Shown here piece after piece: positions 1 to 15,525 of a stretch of DNA of 64,000 nucleotides. The notes below the pieces were generated by a model. The model saw only the letters and a list, made by a program, of their open reading frames with translations, was not told where the DNA came from and did no database searches. This DNA comes from Gaertneriomyces semiglobifer. Taxonomy: Eukaryota > Chytridiomycota > Chytridiomycetes > Spizellomycetales > Spizellomycetaceae. The DNA lies in NCBI GenBank assembly GCA_025558075.1, contig JAHLKF010000011.1:310001-374000 (forward strand), given 5' to 3'. Every line of letters begins with the position of its first letter. Position 1 is the first letter of the stretch. The translations under genes and the position numbers were made by a program.

Positions 1-222
1 CGCCTGGCGGAGACCGGGGGCGCCTCACCACAGTGGATAAAACCTAAACCAATGCGTGGCGCTGCCTCGACACTGGCGCCGTCGATGCTCCCTGCTCTAA
101 GTGTGGGACCGAGGAAGTTGATGGAGAGTTCACTTTTTTCTACGGGCACAAAAAAACAGGCGTCTGGCGACCTTGATGGTGTGCTGACGTCGGACAATCC
201 TCTGGTAACTGGAGACAATTGA
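1..222 (+). CDS. 3' end of an unknown gene (partial)
   Basis: The frame starting at base 1 is open for 73 codons and closes with TGA at 220-222. The peptide is rich in Ser, Pro, Gly, Leu and Thr and shows no domain I recognise. It ends 35 bases before the end of SMC5 on the other strand, so the two genes would be tail to tail, which fits the alternating gene order of the block. The start lies outside the window. It could also be a chance open frame; a length of 73 codons is only modest support. Confidence 0.4.
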   Translation, partial: RLAETGGASPQWIKPKPMRGAASTLAPSMLPALSVGPRKLMESSLFSTGTKKQASGDLDGVLTSDNPLVTGDN

Positions 223-257
223 ATATGATGCTAGTCTGTCACCCTACATAAATAACC

Positions 258-4291
<4,034 letters not shown>

Positions 4292-4462
4292 CCTTGGATC
4301 ATCTTTTGTTAATACGCTTCTGCGTGAGAACCGGAAATGTTTTGGCTTTAGGCGGAGACATTTCGGACGTCGCGCCCGTGGTAGGGCATGATTATGTAAT
4401 GCACGCGTGAGGTTCCGACTTCTAGCGTGTTCACGCTTAACAGCAAATCCAAGATCATAAAT
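4292..4462. promoter_or_regulatory. Shared promoter of SMC5 and the SANBR-like gene
   Basis: Only about 171 bases separate the two start codons, which point away from each other. All signals for both genes, including both 5' untranslated regions, must lie here or in the first exons. No motif was recognised with certainty. Confidence 0.5.
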
Positions 4463-6343
4463 ATGGTAGACTTTGGAGAAACAGCCCTTGCAACTACTTC
4501 CCTTTCTACGTCGGCCAAAGCTATTATCCGTGTTTTTGATGAGAGCAGAAATGGTAGTTGTCACGAAGTATATTGTGGATACTGCGGGCGATCCTTGCTC
4601 GCAAGGAAGAGTCCCTGAAGCGAGACAGTCCTGACCTTCTGATGCATCTAGCACGCAAAGACTTCCATTGCCATACCGCTCTGCTTCTGCGAGAAATGTC
4701 ATACTTTTCACGGTATATCTTGAATCGGATATCCGACAATTGTGTGGAAATCGACGTACACTGTGACCTTGAAGTTTTTGAATGGCTGATGGCATTCATA
4801 TCCCGCAAAAGACCTAAGCTAGGTAGGTTGATGCAGTATAACATGCCACAAGACGTGCAATATTGATGTATAGATTGACTCTTTCATGTTATTAACTTCC
4901 CCATTTGGGGTAGAACCAAGGACTGTAATATCGATCCTCGTGAGTTCGAATTTTTTGCAAATGGCGAGATTGGAAGAAATTTCTCTTAAATATCTGCACA
5001 ATCACTTTCAAGAAGTGGTTCAAGGTAGTAACCCGTGAAGATTTACTTCGCCCTCCGATACGCCTCCTGTTCTAAAGCATCTGGGAACCGCATAGCCCCA
5101 TTGGATTTCTCCTGTATAAGCGAAGCACTGGTGGAGAAGTATATTTAAGTCCAAACTTGCCCAGAAATGTTTCGGAGGGACTCATCTCACATCGGTTGCA
5201 GGCTCGCCAAACTCTTTACAATAGACCATCTCGCAACGCTGTCAGACCCGGACAATAAGCTTCTTGAGTAAGTTTGACATTCCCAAATACCGTTTTCCCA
5301 CATTGCCAATTTCTTATACATGAACAGTCAACTATACTTTATGCACCTTTGCAACGTCCTATCAACCGAAAAGGCAAAGTTTTGGCGATGCAAGTTGTGT
5401 CAAAGCTTGTATGTCCAGTCACACGAAAATCGGCTACGGTGCAATAAGACCCCCATTAAAATCAATTTCTGGGGCCAGGGGCATGCCAGCCATGAAAGGT
5501 AGAATTTTGGGACACGGCCGAATTGAACAGTGGGAGCCGTTGCTTATGTGCCTATACTCTTCAGAGATCCGACCTTTGACATCAACGTTTATCTTGCAAC
5601 CCAACATCTGCAGCATACAAGTTGGAAAGATCTCTACTGGCGGTAAGTTGCTTTGATGGGAGGGTGTGGAAACGATTTTCGCCTCTGTGACTGAGATATC
5701 GTTTGAAGGATATGGTCCACGCTGAATCATTCCTGTTGCCGGAACTGTCGTACATTCTATCCACTGGCACTCCACGCCACCTGTCCTACCCACCCTGAAG
5801 GTGTCTCCATTTCTAAGACACATTATACATGCTGCAGTTCGCCAACCCTTCCCATCCCCGTACATCCCACGGTATACCTTGAATTGGCCATAGGACTTGT
5901 GTCAACTTTCTCAAGCTTTGTTATTCACTCTTAGGGCTGCCAGAACACCGAGCACAACCCAGACGAGCAATCGAAAACTTCGAGTGCGGACAAGACGTTT
6001 TTGCGGCATAAGAAGGAAATCGACACGGCGTGGAGACGGGAAGGTACTTCGTCACCTGGGGAAACTCTGTCGCCCCTCGCGGTCCAGTGCGGAATGTATA
6101 TTTGGTCTCCCGAGGTACGATAAGCAGGTTGCAATTGTCCTTGACATTCCAGCACAAACATTGGTTGCTTCACAGGAGTGTCGAGTCCAGTCGACGTTGA
6201 TAATGAACGACAGAACGAAACACCAACAGAACAGAAAGCTCACGCTGACTCAGCAGCGCGAGGAGGATGCAACAATCATGAATGCTTTGATTCAGCAGAT
6301 AGTGGAATCACGCGCTAGCCAATTATCATACAATTCTGCGTGA
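4463..6343 (+). CDS. SANBR/KIAA1841-like BTB and zinc-ribbon protein
   Basis: Homologue of the animal SANBR (KIAA1841) family, a BTB protein that in mammals regulates class switch recombination; the fungal role is unknown. Reading through introns gives a BTB-like fold (LLLREMSYFSRYIL, then EIDVHCDLEVFEWLM and ILVSSNFLQMARLEE), then AKLFTIDHLATLSDPDNKLL. Next come a Cys pair region (FWRCKLCQSLY), the conserved block VYLATQHLQHTSWKDLYWRIW, a second Cys cluster (CCRNCRTFYPLALHATCPTHPE region) and a YTCC motif. The C-terminal exon (about 6178-6343) ends in a charged helix and TGA followed at once by TAG. At least eight short introns are needed and phases agree where checked; the junction near 4560-4610 is uncertain. 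No SANT domain precedes the BTB, so the protein is shorter at the N-terminus than the animal form. Confidence 0.8.
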
Positions 6344-6405
6344 TAGTGCACATTAAGGAGGATCGTTCCTCGACGGGGTATCAATGGTATAATATATGGC
6401 GAGTT

Positions 6406-9400
6406 TCACAAGTCACTGCTGATTGGGACACTCCCAAGCGCGCGACAAAGGTCATCCTGTAGCACTGATGATAACCGTCGCCTTTTCACTGGAGAGGAAG
6501 CAACCTCAGATAAATCCGTCACGACGTCATCCAGATTGCAACGTCCATCGCATTGTGTCTCACGGGGTCGTTTACAAGACGGAGTTGGAGTGAGGGTGGC
6601 TGTAGAGACGAACTTCGGGGATGGGGCTACCACGGTGCAGGTCATCACCCTGCAGTCAGGTGATATGGCTACGGGATCACTTTGCTCCTTTGATAGGCCT
6701 CCGCTTGGAGATGAGTCTGACGTGCTCCTTGAGTCTGCCTTCCAAAGCTCTCGGCGTGGTCTAGACCCATTTCTGCTAGAGTCGCTTCCTGGAGTGCGGT
6801 TCCTTAAAGATGCAATACTCCCAGCATCAGAAATGTCGGATAAATCGATTGGAGTGGCTTGCTCGTGACGGTTCGAACCTACAGTAGAGCGCTGACCTGG
6901 CCTGATGCAATCACCACTATTACTTGGTGTACGAGGAGAACTGTTGGCGTAACTCCCACTTTGATTTTGAAAAGCTGCAGGATCTTCAAAAAGAAGTTCC
7001 AATCCAGCAAAAGTCTCCACAGCTGCGGATGCAGTGTCCAGCTCTTCAGCAGGCGTAGGTGCCTCATTGCGGTATGCCTGATTTGAAGCGCGAGTGAAGG
7101 CGCCAACTTGTTCGGGGAATGTGCGTACAACAGCCTTGGGAATGACGTCAGGACTAGCAGCACAGTCATTGCTACCCGCGTCCCTCCCCTGTTCCGAATC
7201 CAGTTGTTGATTCTCATTTTTCGCCAGGGATGGAGTTCTCTCGGTCAAAGGTGCGCCTTCGTTGAATGCAGATGGTCGTGGCGTAGTAGGTGTCCCTGAA
7301 TCTGCCTCGACGTCCTCCATATGGGCGTTCGTCCATTTCTTCCCGTCGCCCTCGTTTGGTGATAATGGTATCGAGTCAGGGTACTCCTTTGGGGCCGTGG
7401 TAGACCGTCTCCGCTTAGGCGTAGAGGGGCTCTCATCAGGTGGTGCGGCCTCACCGCCATGGTCCCGATGTAAGAGTTCTTCGGATTTGTCATACTCAAC
7501 AACTGAATTGGCCGCTCCTGTTGTGAAGTCCATCTCCGGTATGCCGCTGCGACATAAAGTCACTTCTACTGGCTGAACCGATCCCGTCTGTTTTGCGTCT
7601 GCGTTCTCATGTGATGTCCCGTCACCTGGGATTGCATATTCGGTGCCATTTGCGGGCTCACTTTCGGCAACGAGTTTCTTCGGCGTTGTAACCTCCTGCA
7701 TCGCTTCTCTAACACTACCTAGTCTGCGGTTATGGCGAGGAGTCATCGCGCTCGAGAAAGTTAAACCCCCACTAGCGCCACTCAACCCAGCAGTTGCGCT
7801 TGTGGACGGGCTCATTGCACTGAAATTATAATGTAGTTCAACCTTGCGGTCAGACGGTATTGGTCCAGCCTTCGAATCCGTTGTCGAAAGAATTGAGGAG
7901 GGTGCACTTGCTGCCTCATTCTGCGAGACAGATGCTAAGCGAACGTCGGAACGAGGAGAATCGGGCGATGTATCTCGCGCGGGTTTCGGCGCAGGCGGCG
8001 GCCCTAGGCGCAAACGTAGTCTTATACGCGGAACTGGAACTGGTAAGGTTTGTTTAGGTTCGGAAGCACTTGGTGTCGGACGCGCGCTACCGGTGTCAGG
8101 AATCTCGGGTATAGATTCGACGGCATCTGCGCTCTTATTTGCTTCAGAATGTGCACGGCTGCCACCAGCTATGCCGTCTGTGCTTTCTCCTTGGATGGTT
8201 GAATGGCACAAAACAACCGGTGTTCTTTCTTCAACTAAGAATGGATTATCGGCACCAGCATCCACGATAGCAATGGTGTCTTTAGGAAGGGATTGTCGTC
8301 TAGCCTCGCATCGTCCTTGCCCCACCTGTCGTGCTAGGGCGCGTACATCGTTGGCAATGACAATATCAGATTCCACGTTGTTAGACTCTACATTGCTCGC
8401 CGCAGTGTTTTCTTCCATAACGCTAGGCCGTTTCAGCTTTTCAATTAACTGATCCAGTTTCGTGAAATCCGCGTGGTTTTTGAGCCAACCCTTATGAATT
8501 GGACTTTCCGCATGCTTTGCAAACTCGTCATACTTTACATTGCAGTTCTCACAGTACCCAGGTCGAGAATAAAAGGCCTTACCAGCAATGTGATTAGCCT
8601 TTGTTGAACCATGACGCTTCTGCGGGTGGTCATTCTGAAGGGGCATCGCCGTTGGTGCACCGCGCTTGCGCTTGTTATTCGGTCTGTCTGCGTGTAAGGT
8701 CTTTTCTCGTTGGCCAAGCATAGCCATTTTGGGATCCACTGCAGCCAACGGATCTCGCCGAGGCAAAAGCGTGGCGGAATTTGAGACCAAACCAGACGCA
8801 GCAGAGAGGGACTGTTCCTTACGAGGAATCTGATCTACGAAAGGTTGCTGCTTTGAAAGCGGTACAGCAAGCTCGGCTTCCTTCTCTACAGGTGGGACAT
8901 TTTCCTTCCGGCTTCCTTCTGTAGCGACGCCGCGCGGATCTTTTTTGTCGGCAGACTTCCCAACTCTCGAACTAGGGTATTTGAGGAACGCGCAACGTCC
9001 CTGTCTATTTTGAAAATGGATTACTGGCCACGGAGGAACGCCATCAGGTCCGGTAACATCTTTGTACTCGCGCACAACGACGGGCTTATAGCGATCGCTT
9101 AATTCTTCCACCAATAGGTACCGTTCCTTGAAGATGCGATACACGGATTTTTCCGCTGGCTGGCTCCCTTCTCCACGATTAGTTGAGACGCCAAACAGTT
9201 TCTCATCATGAAGGTAATCTTGCAATTTTCTGGGCGTAGCGTCGACAATGTCTCCTCCAATCAGAGTGTTCATCACTCGACGCAGTCGGCTCAGCGACCA
9301 TACTGTGATCTGGAACCTTTTTGCCACCTCCATCGGCTGAGCTAACTCGTCATTTTTCTTTGGCGGCGTGGGTGCATTGTCTGGGATCAAAAAGTGGGTG

Positions 9401-10431
9401 ACATTCTTATCCAGAAACATGGCATTGGTCCCGCCCAACCGCTTGACTAAGTTCGAAAGCTTTTTGCACTCATTTTCATATTCAGCAGTTTTTCTTGATC
9501 CTCCTGGGTAGAAGTAGAATCGGCATTTTCTGAATTTTGACCGGTACTGCGCGAGTTTGACAGGATCAGAGATGTGCGTCTTAACGGCGCCGACGTGTGC
9601 CTGCTTGCTTGTTGCTAATATTGACGGGGACGGCTGGTTCTGGTTGTGCGCTGCTGAAAGGTCACCGGCATGCCGAGTCCCCTTGGGAGTTACATCACCC
9701 CTCAACGAAGTCTGGCGTTTGTTTGAAGTGCCCGCAGGGTTGGCAATTCCGCCATTCCGCCTTCTGTTTGGAGTGACAGCTAGATTAGATGACCCGGGTG
9801 TCTTGGGATGAGGAGATAAGTTGGCTTTCGATGATGCCGTTCTCGATGGATGTGTCGGAGTTCTCGGTGGACCTAATGGCGCTAATCGGTACCTGTCAGT
9901 TCCGTGTGACGGTGTGGCAGGAGATGCTTGTGGTTGGTGATGTTTGTCGCCTGGTATCGGCCATAATCTGGCGACGGCAGACCTCGGCCATTCGGGCGTA
10001 GCTTCAGATGCCGTTGCTGAGGGATTATATGCCCGGAGGGGAGTGCGCGTAAGGGGGCCAACACTTGCCAGTGCGGACGGAGGCGTAGCAATTACAGAGG
10101 ATGTACCTCGCCGTACAATTGAACTGGCATGACCAAAAAGCCGATGACGATGTTGTGGGGGTGGGGCGGGCGTCCGAAAAGTGGAAGGCGATTCAGATAT
10201 CTGGAGGTCTGGTGAAGCCGCAGTATCAGCTGCAAAGTTTGCGGTACGGCGAGTTCGTGAAGAAGGAGGGGTAGGGGCTATGAAAATGGACTGATTGGGG
10301 GCGCTACGCTCTGCACTATCTTCAAACTCGTTGACATGATGTGGCGAGCGATTTGGGCTCGCAGCGGTTGTGGCGATTGGGGTTGGGGTCGTCGTTGCGC
10401 GAGAAGATGCGGACGAGGGGAGAAGGGTCAT
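6406..10431 (-). CDS. DBF4: DBF4, regulatory subunit of Cdc7 kinase (DDK)
   Basis: Single open frame of 1341 residues starting at an ATG. DBF4 binds and activates Cdc7, which phosphorylates MCM at origins. All three family motifs are visible. Motif N is a BRCT-like region at about 290-400, with KFRKCRFYFYPGG and LGGTNAMFL. Motif M is at about 440-490, with YLLVEELSDRYKPVVVREY and PPWPVIHFQ. Motif C is a CCHH zinc finger at about 620-665 (PGYCENCNVKYDEFAKHAESP..H). The first 280 residues and the 650 residues after motif C are Ser/Pro/Thr-rich and look disordered, with many SP/TP sites, so the protein is longer than yeast Dbf4. No intron is evident, unlike its neighbours. Confidence 0.93.
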   Translation of the reverse strand: MTLLPSSASSRATTTPTPIATTAASPNRSPHHVNEFEDSAERSAPNQSIFIAPTPPSSRTRRTANFAADTAASPDLQISESPSTFRTPAPPPQHRHRLFGHASSIVRRGTSSVIATPPSALASVGPLTRTPLRAYNPSATASEATPEWPRSAVARLWPIPGDKHHQPQASPATPSHGTDRYRLAPLGPPRTPTHPSRTASSKANLSPHPKTPGSSNLAVTPNRRRNGGIANPAGTSNKRQTSLRGDVTPKGTRHAGDLSAAHNQNQPSPSILATSKQAHVGAVKTHISDPVKLAQYRSKFRKCRFYFYPGGSRKTAEYENECKKLSNLVKRLGGTNAMFLDKNVTHFLIPDNAPTPPKKNDELAQPMEVAKRFQITVWSLSRLRRVMNTLIGGDIVDATPRKLQDYLHDEKLFGVSTNRGEGSQPAEKSVYRIFKERYLLVEELSDRYKPVVVREYKDVTGPDGVPPWPVIHFQNRQGRCAFLKYPSSRVGKSADKKDPRGVATEGSRKENVPPVEKEAELAVPLSKQQPFVDQIPRKEQSLSAASGLVSNSATLLPRRDPLAAVDPKMAMLGQREKTLHADRPNNKRKRGAPTAMPLQNDHPQKRHGSTKANHIAGKAFYSRPGYCENCNVKYDEFAKHAESPIHKGWLKNHADFTKLDQLIEKLKRPSVMEENTAASNVESNNVESDIVIANDVRALARQVGQGRCEARRQSLPKDTIAIVDAGADNPFLVEERTPVVLCHSTIQGESTDGIAGGSRAHSEANKSADAVESIPEIPDTGSARPTPSASEPKQTLPVPVPRIRLRLRLGPPPAPKPARDTSPDSPRSDVRLASVSQNEAASAPSSILSTTDSKAGPIPSDRKVELHYNFSAMSPSTSATAGLSGASGGLTFSSAMTPRHNRRLGSVREAMQEVTTPKKLVAESEPANGTEYAIPGDGTSHENADAKQTGSVQPVEVTLCRSGIPEMDFTTGAANSVVEYDKSEELLHRDHGGEAAPPDESPSTPKRRRSTTAPKEYPDSIPLSPNEGDGKKWTNAHMEDVEADSGTPTTPRPSAFNEGAPLTERTPSLAKNENQQLDSEQGRDAGSNDCAASPDVIPKAVVRTFPEQVGAFTRASNQAYRNEAPTPAEELDTASAAVETFAGLELLFEDPAAFQNQSGSYANSSPRTPSNSGDCIRPGQRSTVGSNRHEQATPIDLSDISDAGSIASLRNRTPGSDSSRNGSRPRRELWKADSRSTSDSSPSGGLSKEQSDPVAISPDCRVMTCTVVAPSPKFVSTATLTPTPSCKRPRETQCDGRCNLDDVVTDLSEVASSPVKRRRLSSVLQDDLCRALGSVPISSDL

Positions 10432-11145
10432 TGCGAATCGACGCTCGCCAGGGAGCCCAGTTTTATTTCGCCATTGCTGATGCCGCAGTAAAAAGGATGG
10501 TTGTTTGTATGATCCCTGTCGAAAGGCACTGGATTTTTACGTGTGGAAAGCGCCGGCGGAAGTTGCGTGTACGATGACTGTGCACACATTAACATGGCTG
10601 TGCCATGCATACTATGACTGTGCCTCGTCCTCGCCTGGTGTCGGACGCATCTGAACAGTGACAAACCAGATCCGCAGGAACAAAATGTTGCGTTCGCTGC
10701 ACAGGCATACTGGATCTGAATCAGAGAAGATGAATGATTTCGATAGGAACGAATGTGGGATTGGAGGCGAGGCTTATTTCCACAGATTACAGCGAAGGCA
10801 TTGGAACCCCTTCTGACAGTCTGTTCCATTACCCAGGACCTGCCGCTTGCATGACAACACTACATACATATACAGGACGCCGACCTCAAGTTCTGTTTTG
10901 CATGGCTATTGTCCACTTCTGGCCTGACAAGCCACTAAGTGTGTTTTCACGGAACGAGAACTCTCATGTCCCTAACTTGCTGTGTCGCGTCCTTTAAATG
11001 GACATGTCCTGGGAAATCTGGGAATGATCTACGACCGTGCCACACAGTAATGGCACAGTCATGCAGGTGGGAATTCCGGACATGGGAGCGCAACTGGATT
11101 CAATGCCAACCATCTTTATTGTCATGCCATCCAACTCGCTCAGAC
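10432..11145. promoter_or_regulatory. Divergent intergenic region DBF4 / PUF60
   Basis: 714 bases between two start codons facing away from each other. I see no coding frame that looks conserved and no RNA gene. It presumably holds both promoters. Confidence 0.4.
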
Positions 11146-13250
11146 ATGGCGACAACGACCGATGAGCATCCGGAAGAGGCCATCAAGCGCGCTGCTGGTC
11201 AAAAGCGGAAAGAGAGAGGCACTTGGGATGTTTCACCGCAGAGCAAACGAACCGGTAGTGAGGGAAATGAATTGAACGACAACGGCCGTAAGCTATCTAC
11301 GGCATCGCATGGAAGGTCTCCGAATCCGACATTGTTGACGTCCAGTGGCCCGTCGGGTTTAACTCTCGAGCAGCGAGCTCGCCTGGAGAAAGCAAAGGCG
11401 TTTGCGCGTGATCAAACAGCGACCGTAAGTGTGACAGAGTTATTAACAAAGTCTTTCAACGATAGAGTAACGAGAGTCCCCATTAGTTACTTCAGTCCAA
11501 GGCCGCTCAAACAAATTTGCTTCCCGGCTTGCCCAATATGCTCGTGGCTGGTATTGAAGCGCGGTCTATAGCTGTAATGAGCCGAATATACGTGGGCTCA
11601 ATTAACTTCGAACTTGGAGAACCACATATAAAGGCCGTTTTTCAGCAGTTTGGACATGTCAAATCCGTCAGCATGACCATCGATCCGTCAACTTCCCGAC
11701 ATAAAGGGTTCTGCTTTGTGGAATACGAAGTACCCGAAGCTGCAGAGCTTGCGCTGGAACTCATGAATGGGGCTCAACTAGGGGGTCGCCAGTTGAAAGT
11801 CGGTAGGCCGAACAACTACAACTCAAACGTCGCCACAAATCTTCCGCCCCCCATTCCGTCTCGGATATACATCGCGAACGTTAATGAGTACGTTTCCGAA
11901 GAAAACATTGAAAGCATATTCGAAGCCTTTGGAAAAATCAAGGGCTGTTCTCTTCTGGTATGTCAGAACGTTTGATGTTTCCAAAGCATTTGACGATGGA
12001 TTCTAACGGGTGTTGGTTTTCAGCCAGATGTGCTTCAACGCAAGCATAAGACTAATGGGTAAGTGAACAAAAACGTATATGCGTGCTTGGGATGGGGTTA
12101 GAGTGCCGAGGCATGTTCTTTGGACTGGGCGGTTGTGCGCGCGGGATACACCGGATCACACCTGGCGCTGGACGATATTGACCTTTCCGACTGCCTGCCT
12201 TTCTTTGTTTTCCTCCCCCTCTCTCTCTTTCTCTACCTTTATTTTTTCCTCCCATCCGCTCCTTTCATGACTCGCGCCCTTCCGCTTCCATATGTCATGA
12301 ACCGCATACGCCGAAACAGCTGAATCGGGCCGATGGACGGGACTGGGTCTTGAGTGTCACAGTTTGACGAATCTAACACTCGCGTTCGTGCAGATACATC
12401 GAATTCGAAGATGAAACCTCCGCCATAGCCGCCATTGCTGCTATGAACAATTTCGAGTTGGGAGGTCTGCCTTTACGAGTTCGTAAGGCCATTCTTGGGG
12501 GTGCATTACCCAACGGAATGAAGAGCCTAGAAAGCATGTCCGCTCCGGTTGCGCCAGCCGTACCGGCAAGCGTGCTAAATCTTGCCCAAAAAGTCAACAG
12601 TACCATCGGTAGGCACATCTTGTGGATCTGCCGCATCCGCGTTAGCTCATTTTTGTTAAATCGTAGCCGAAAAAACTGGCGGTATTCTGCCTCGTCCGCC
12701 GGTCCTTCTGACGCCAACCGTAACCACGGCATTGCAAAATATTCAGTCGCGCATCACAGAAGAATCTGCACCGCTGGAAGAACCTCTAGCAATTTCTGCA
12801 ACGCAGCGATATAGTATCATGCAAAAGCTGCTACGAGAGGACACCATAACTTCTCCAGTCACGAAAAAGTCCACGGCTTCCTCGAGTGGGGTACCCTCTT
12901 CGAGTACCACGGGTACCTTGCCAACCACACCCCCGTCCACTATCATCCGCCTCGAAAATATGGCGCGGGTCCGAGACATTGATCCTTCCCTCAACGAAGA
13001 GATCAGCGAAGAATGCTCAAAGTTTGGGCGTGTCCTCCGTGTACTTCTATACGTCGACCCTGTAAAGCAGAACCGGCCGGGTGGTCTCGTCCCTGACGAC
13101 GAAGTCGAAGTTTACGTGCAATTTGCAGATGTAGAAAGTGCTAAGCGGGCATATGAAGTGATGAATCGCCGCTTCTTCGCTGGCCGGCAGATTTTGGCAG
13201 GATTCTTTGATGAGCTTGTCTTTGAAGGATTAGAGGTCAATGCCAAGTAG
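11146..13250 (+). CDS. PUF60: PUF60-type poly(U)-binding splicing factor
   Basis: RNA-binding protein of the PUF60/Half pint family, which helps U2AF recognise 3' splice sites. Exons: 11146-11424, 11496-11957, 12024-12058, 12394-12608 and 12667-13250. Exon 2 holds RRM1 (SRIYVGSINFEL, then HKGFCFVEYE) and the start of RRM2 (SRIYIANVNEYVSEENIESIF). RRM2 is completed across a 35-base exon and the next exon (GYIEFEDETSAIAAI). The last exon carries a third, UHM-like RRM (IIRLENMARVRDID .. EVEVYVQFADVESAKRAYEVMNRRFFAGR), the feature that separates PUF60 from other RRM proteins. Splice phases all agree. The intron at 12059-12393 is 335 bases, long for this genome, and contains a long pyrimidine tract. 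Start ATG chosen because it opens a basic N-terminus in frame with exon 2. Confidence 0.93.
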
Positions 13251-13370
13251 CTGCCAATGCGTATACTTTCATGTATGACTAATTATGTCCTTGTGGCAAA
13301 TTGTAACTCTGGCGATAGGGCCGCCCTGTCCACGTGGGATACTACACGACGACTACACATATCTATCTAT

Positions 13371-14411
13371 CTATTCATTTTTCCCACCGTATGTGACCCA
13401 AGGAAAGTCGGAAGGTATAATGCCCTCTTCATCCCATAAAATGCCTACCAAAAACTCTAGGGCGTCCACTACTCTTCCGCTGGGCCGATTGAACATTTGG
13501 TTGCCATCCACAATTATGACCTTTTTAACCTGGTCTTGGGCCAGTAACTCTTTCCACCACCCGTCTGCTGTGCTCGTGCTGTTCTCCAAATTCTGAACCT
13601 CTCGCAGAGTGGTTGGAATATCCAAGCCACATGCGGCGACGATAATATATTCCGGTTTCGATTCCAAAATAAGCTGGGGTTGGACTGCCTTGGAAGAACC
13701 AGCTGGGTGTGGATTTACAGACTGCTCCCCGCCTGCCAAGTGGATCAGTTCGGCAGACCAATGCCCTGCTGGATACGGCGGCGAAATCCATTCAAACAAG
13801 ATCACTTTTTTACGAGTATGAGTTTGAAGATGAGAAGATGCAATCGCTGTTGCTTTCGTGACACGAGATTGAAGTAACTCATGCGCTCTTTCTGCGGAAG
13901 GGAGCAGGTTAACTGCTTCTCCTACCTGAAGGATATTGGAGAGGACGTCGCTGACAGATAGCGGGTTGAGGGAGACAATTTTGGGTGGTGGGTCCATAGT
14001 GAGCGCAAGCCGCTCAACAGTTACGAGATCAATGGCGCAGACATTGCAAATGTCCTATTCACATAAACCAGCGAGAGCGGTGAGTTTCAACATGGTATTG
14101 AATGATTGAAGTGATGACTGTGCCCTCACCTGGGTAAGGATAACATCGGGCTTCAATTCCTTCACCAGGGTACCATTTAAGGTATAGAGACTCTGTCCGG
14201 TACTCAGCGCCTCCGCAACTTCTTTATCCACATCTTTAGAGTTTGTGAAGGTCGTTTTTTGACCAGTGACTGACGGAAGGGACAGAACCGAAGGGGGGTA
14301 GTCATCCTCATGATTACGGCCAACTAGAAGATCACGGCCACCAAGAATACATAGCGTCTCTGTAGCAGAGGGCAATAGCGATAATACACGAAGCGGTCGG
14401 GTCATGGTCAT
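13371..14411 (-). CDS. BtuF-like (PF01497-type) cobalamin/iron-siderophore binding-fold protein
   Basis: Two exons (14130-14411 and 13371-14054) joined across a 75-base intron with GT..AG. The N-terminus RVLSLLPSATETLCILGG matches the opening strand and Ser/Ala-rich loop of bacterial class III substrate-binding proteins such as BtuF. The motif LVGRNHEDDYPP is the family 'vgvt..cdyP' block, and SAELIHLAGGEQSVNPHPAG is the ligand-cleft loop of the second lobe. The two lobes are linked by a long helix as in that fold. There is no signal peptide, so it is probably cytosolic or not a transport receptor. Proteins of this kind occur patchily in eukaryotes and an old bacterial origin is likely, but the intron shows it is settled. 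Substrate unknown. Starts 182 bases from the divergent methyltransferase. Confidence 0.8.
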
Positions 14412-14593
14412 TGCGGGCAGAGAAGCTGATCAGCATCAATTCCATCGTTGCGCGTTATCCCAAGTCGTGATGAAGGATTGCACAACCCTACCCCTTAATG
14501 AAGTTGCACCGCCTCCGCAGAACACCGCAAATTCCACAACGGCAGTTGGATCTAAAGTAGATTCTGTTGACGGTGAAGTCGCAGTAAGGCACC

Positions 14594-15525
14594 ATGTCGA
14601 CTCAACAGATATCTGTAACCAGATCGCCCAGAAAGGATGCCTTATACCATATGATCTCGCTCCCTCCCTATACCCTCACGATCGCCGCAAGAAAAGAAGA
14701 TTTGGATAGTGATGACGAGGACTGTAGGTCGCCTCGCGTCCACAATCCGCGACTGTTGTGCTGCAAAACTCAATCTTTTCTATTGCTGTCGCCCAAATAG
14801 TAGTAGATCCTTATCTCTTTGATCCAAGCTATACCCTAGCCGCCGCGACGGGCTTTTCGATATGGGAGGGCGCGATTGCTTTGCTGTCATTCCTCCACTC
14901 ACCTTCAGAAGAGAATGCCGAGTTACGACAGCGCCTTTTCACTGATCGCCAATTAGCGGTTGAACTTGGCTCCGGTACGGGAGTGGCCGGATTAGGGGTC
15001 GCTATGATGGGCGCGCATGTGTTGGGAACAGATGTGGAAAGTGTCGTAACTGGATCATTGAAGGCGAACGTAGCGCTGAATTGCAAGTCCGACGACGGAA
15101 GCGCGGAAGCATTGGGGTGGAACCAGGCGGTCACGATTGGTTCGGGCACTGTGGCAGCGCAGCCACTTGACTGGTCCCTGCCTCTTTCCAAACAACGGAC
15201 ACCCAATGACCCGTTCCGCGCCACTACGTTGCTAGCAACCGAAACGGCATGGCTGGCGGATCTGGCTCCTCTGTTTGTTGATGTTGCGTCTGAACTCCTA
15301 TCAACACCTGCTCCAGACTCCACCGTTCACAAAGTCATGTACTGGGCATATAAAGAGCGAGGAACGAGCGAGAGCAAAATATTTACGACCATGCCCTATG
15401 TAGAAACGTTATTTGTGGAGAAAGGCTGTGTTGTGGAAAGAATCTGGAGACAAGAAAGCAAGGAGGATGAGGGCAAGGGTGTAGTGGTTAACCGAGTTTG
15501 GTGGCATGGCGACTCAACAAGATAG
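14594..15525 (+). CDS. METTL21/family-16 type methyltransferase
   Basis: Two exons (14594-14723, 14801-15525), phase consistent, about 285 residues. The seven-beta-strand SAM fold is shown by LAVELGSGTGVAGLGVAMMG (motif I), the acidic strand end ending in GTDVE, and LLATETAWLADLAP in the place of motif post II. The preceding segment FSIWEGAIALLSFL corresponds to the 'W.gs..L..yl' helix of lysine methyltransferases of family 16. The C-terminal part WAYKERGTSESKIF..VE is typical of uncharacterised plant and fungal members. The substrate is unknown; a protein lysine methyltransferase is the natural guess. The start ATG was chosen because the downstream peptide runs into the conserved region across one intron; upstream ATGs are out of frame. 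Confidence 0.78.

Noticed and set aside
5434..5865. Minus-strand frame of 143 codons
   Set aside because: It lies antisense to exons and introns of the SANBR-like gene, whose family blocks are on the plus strand.
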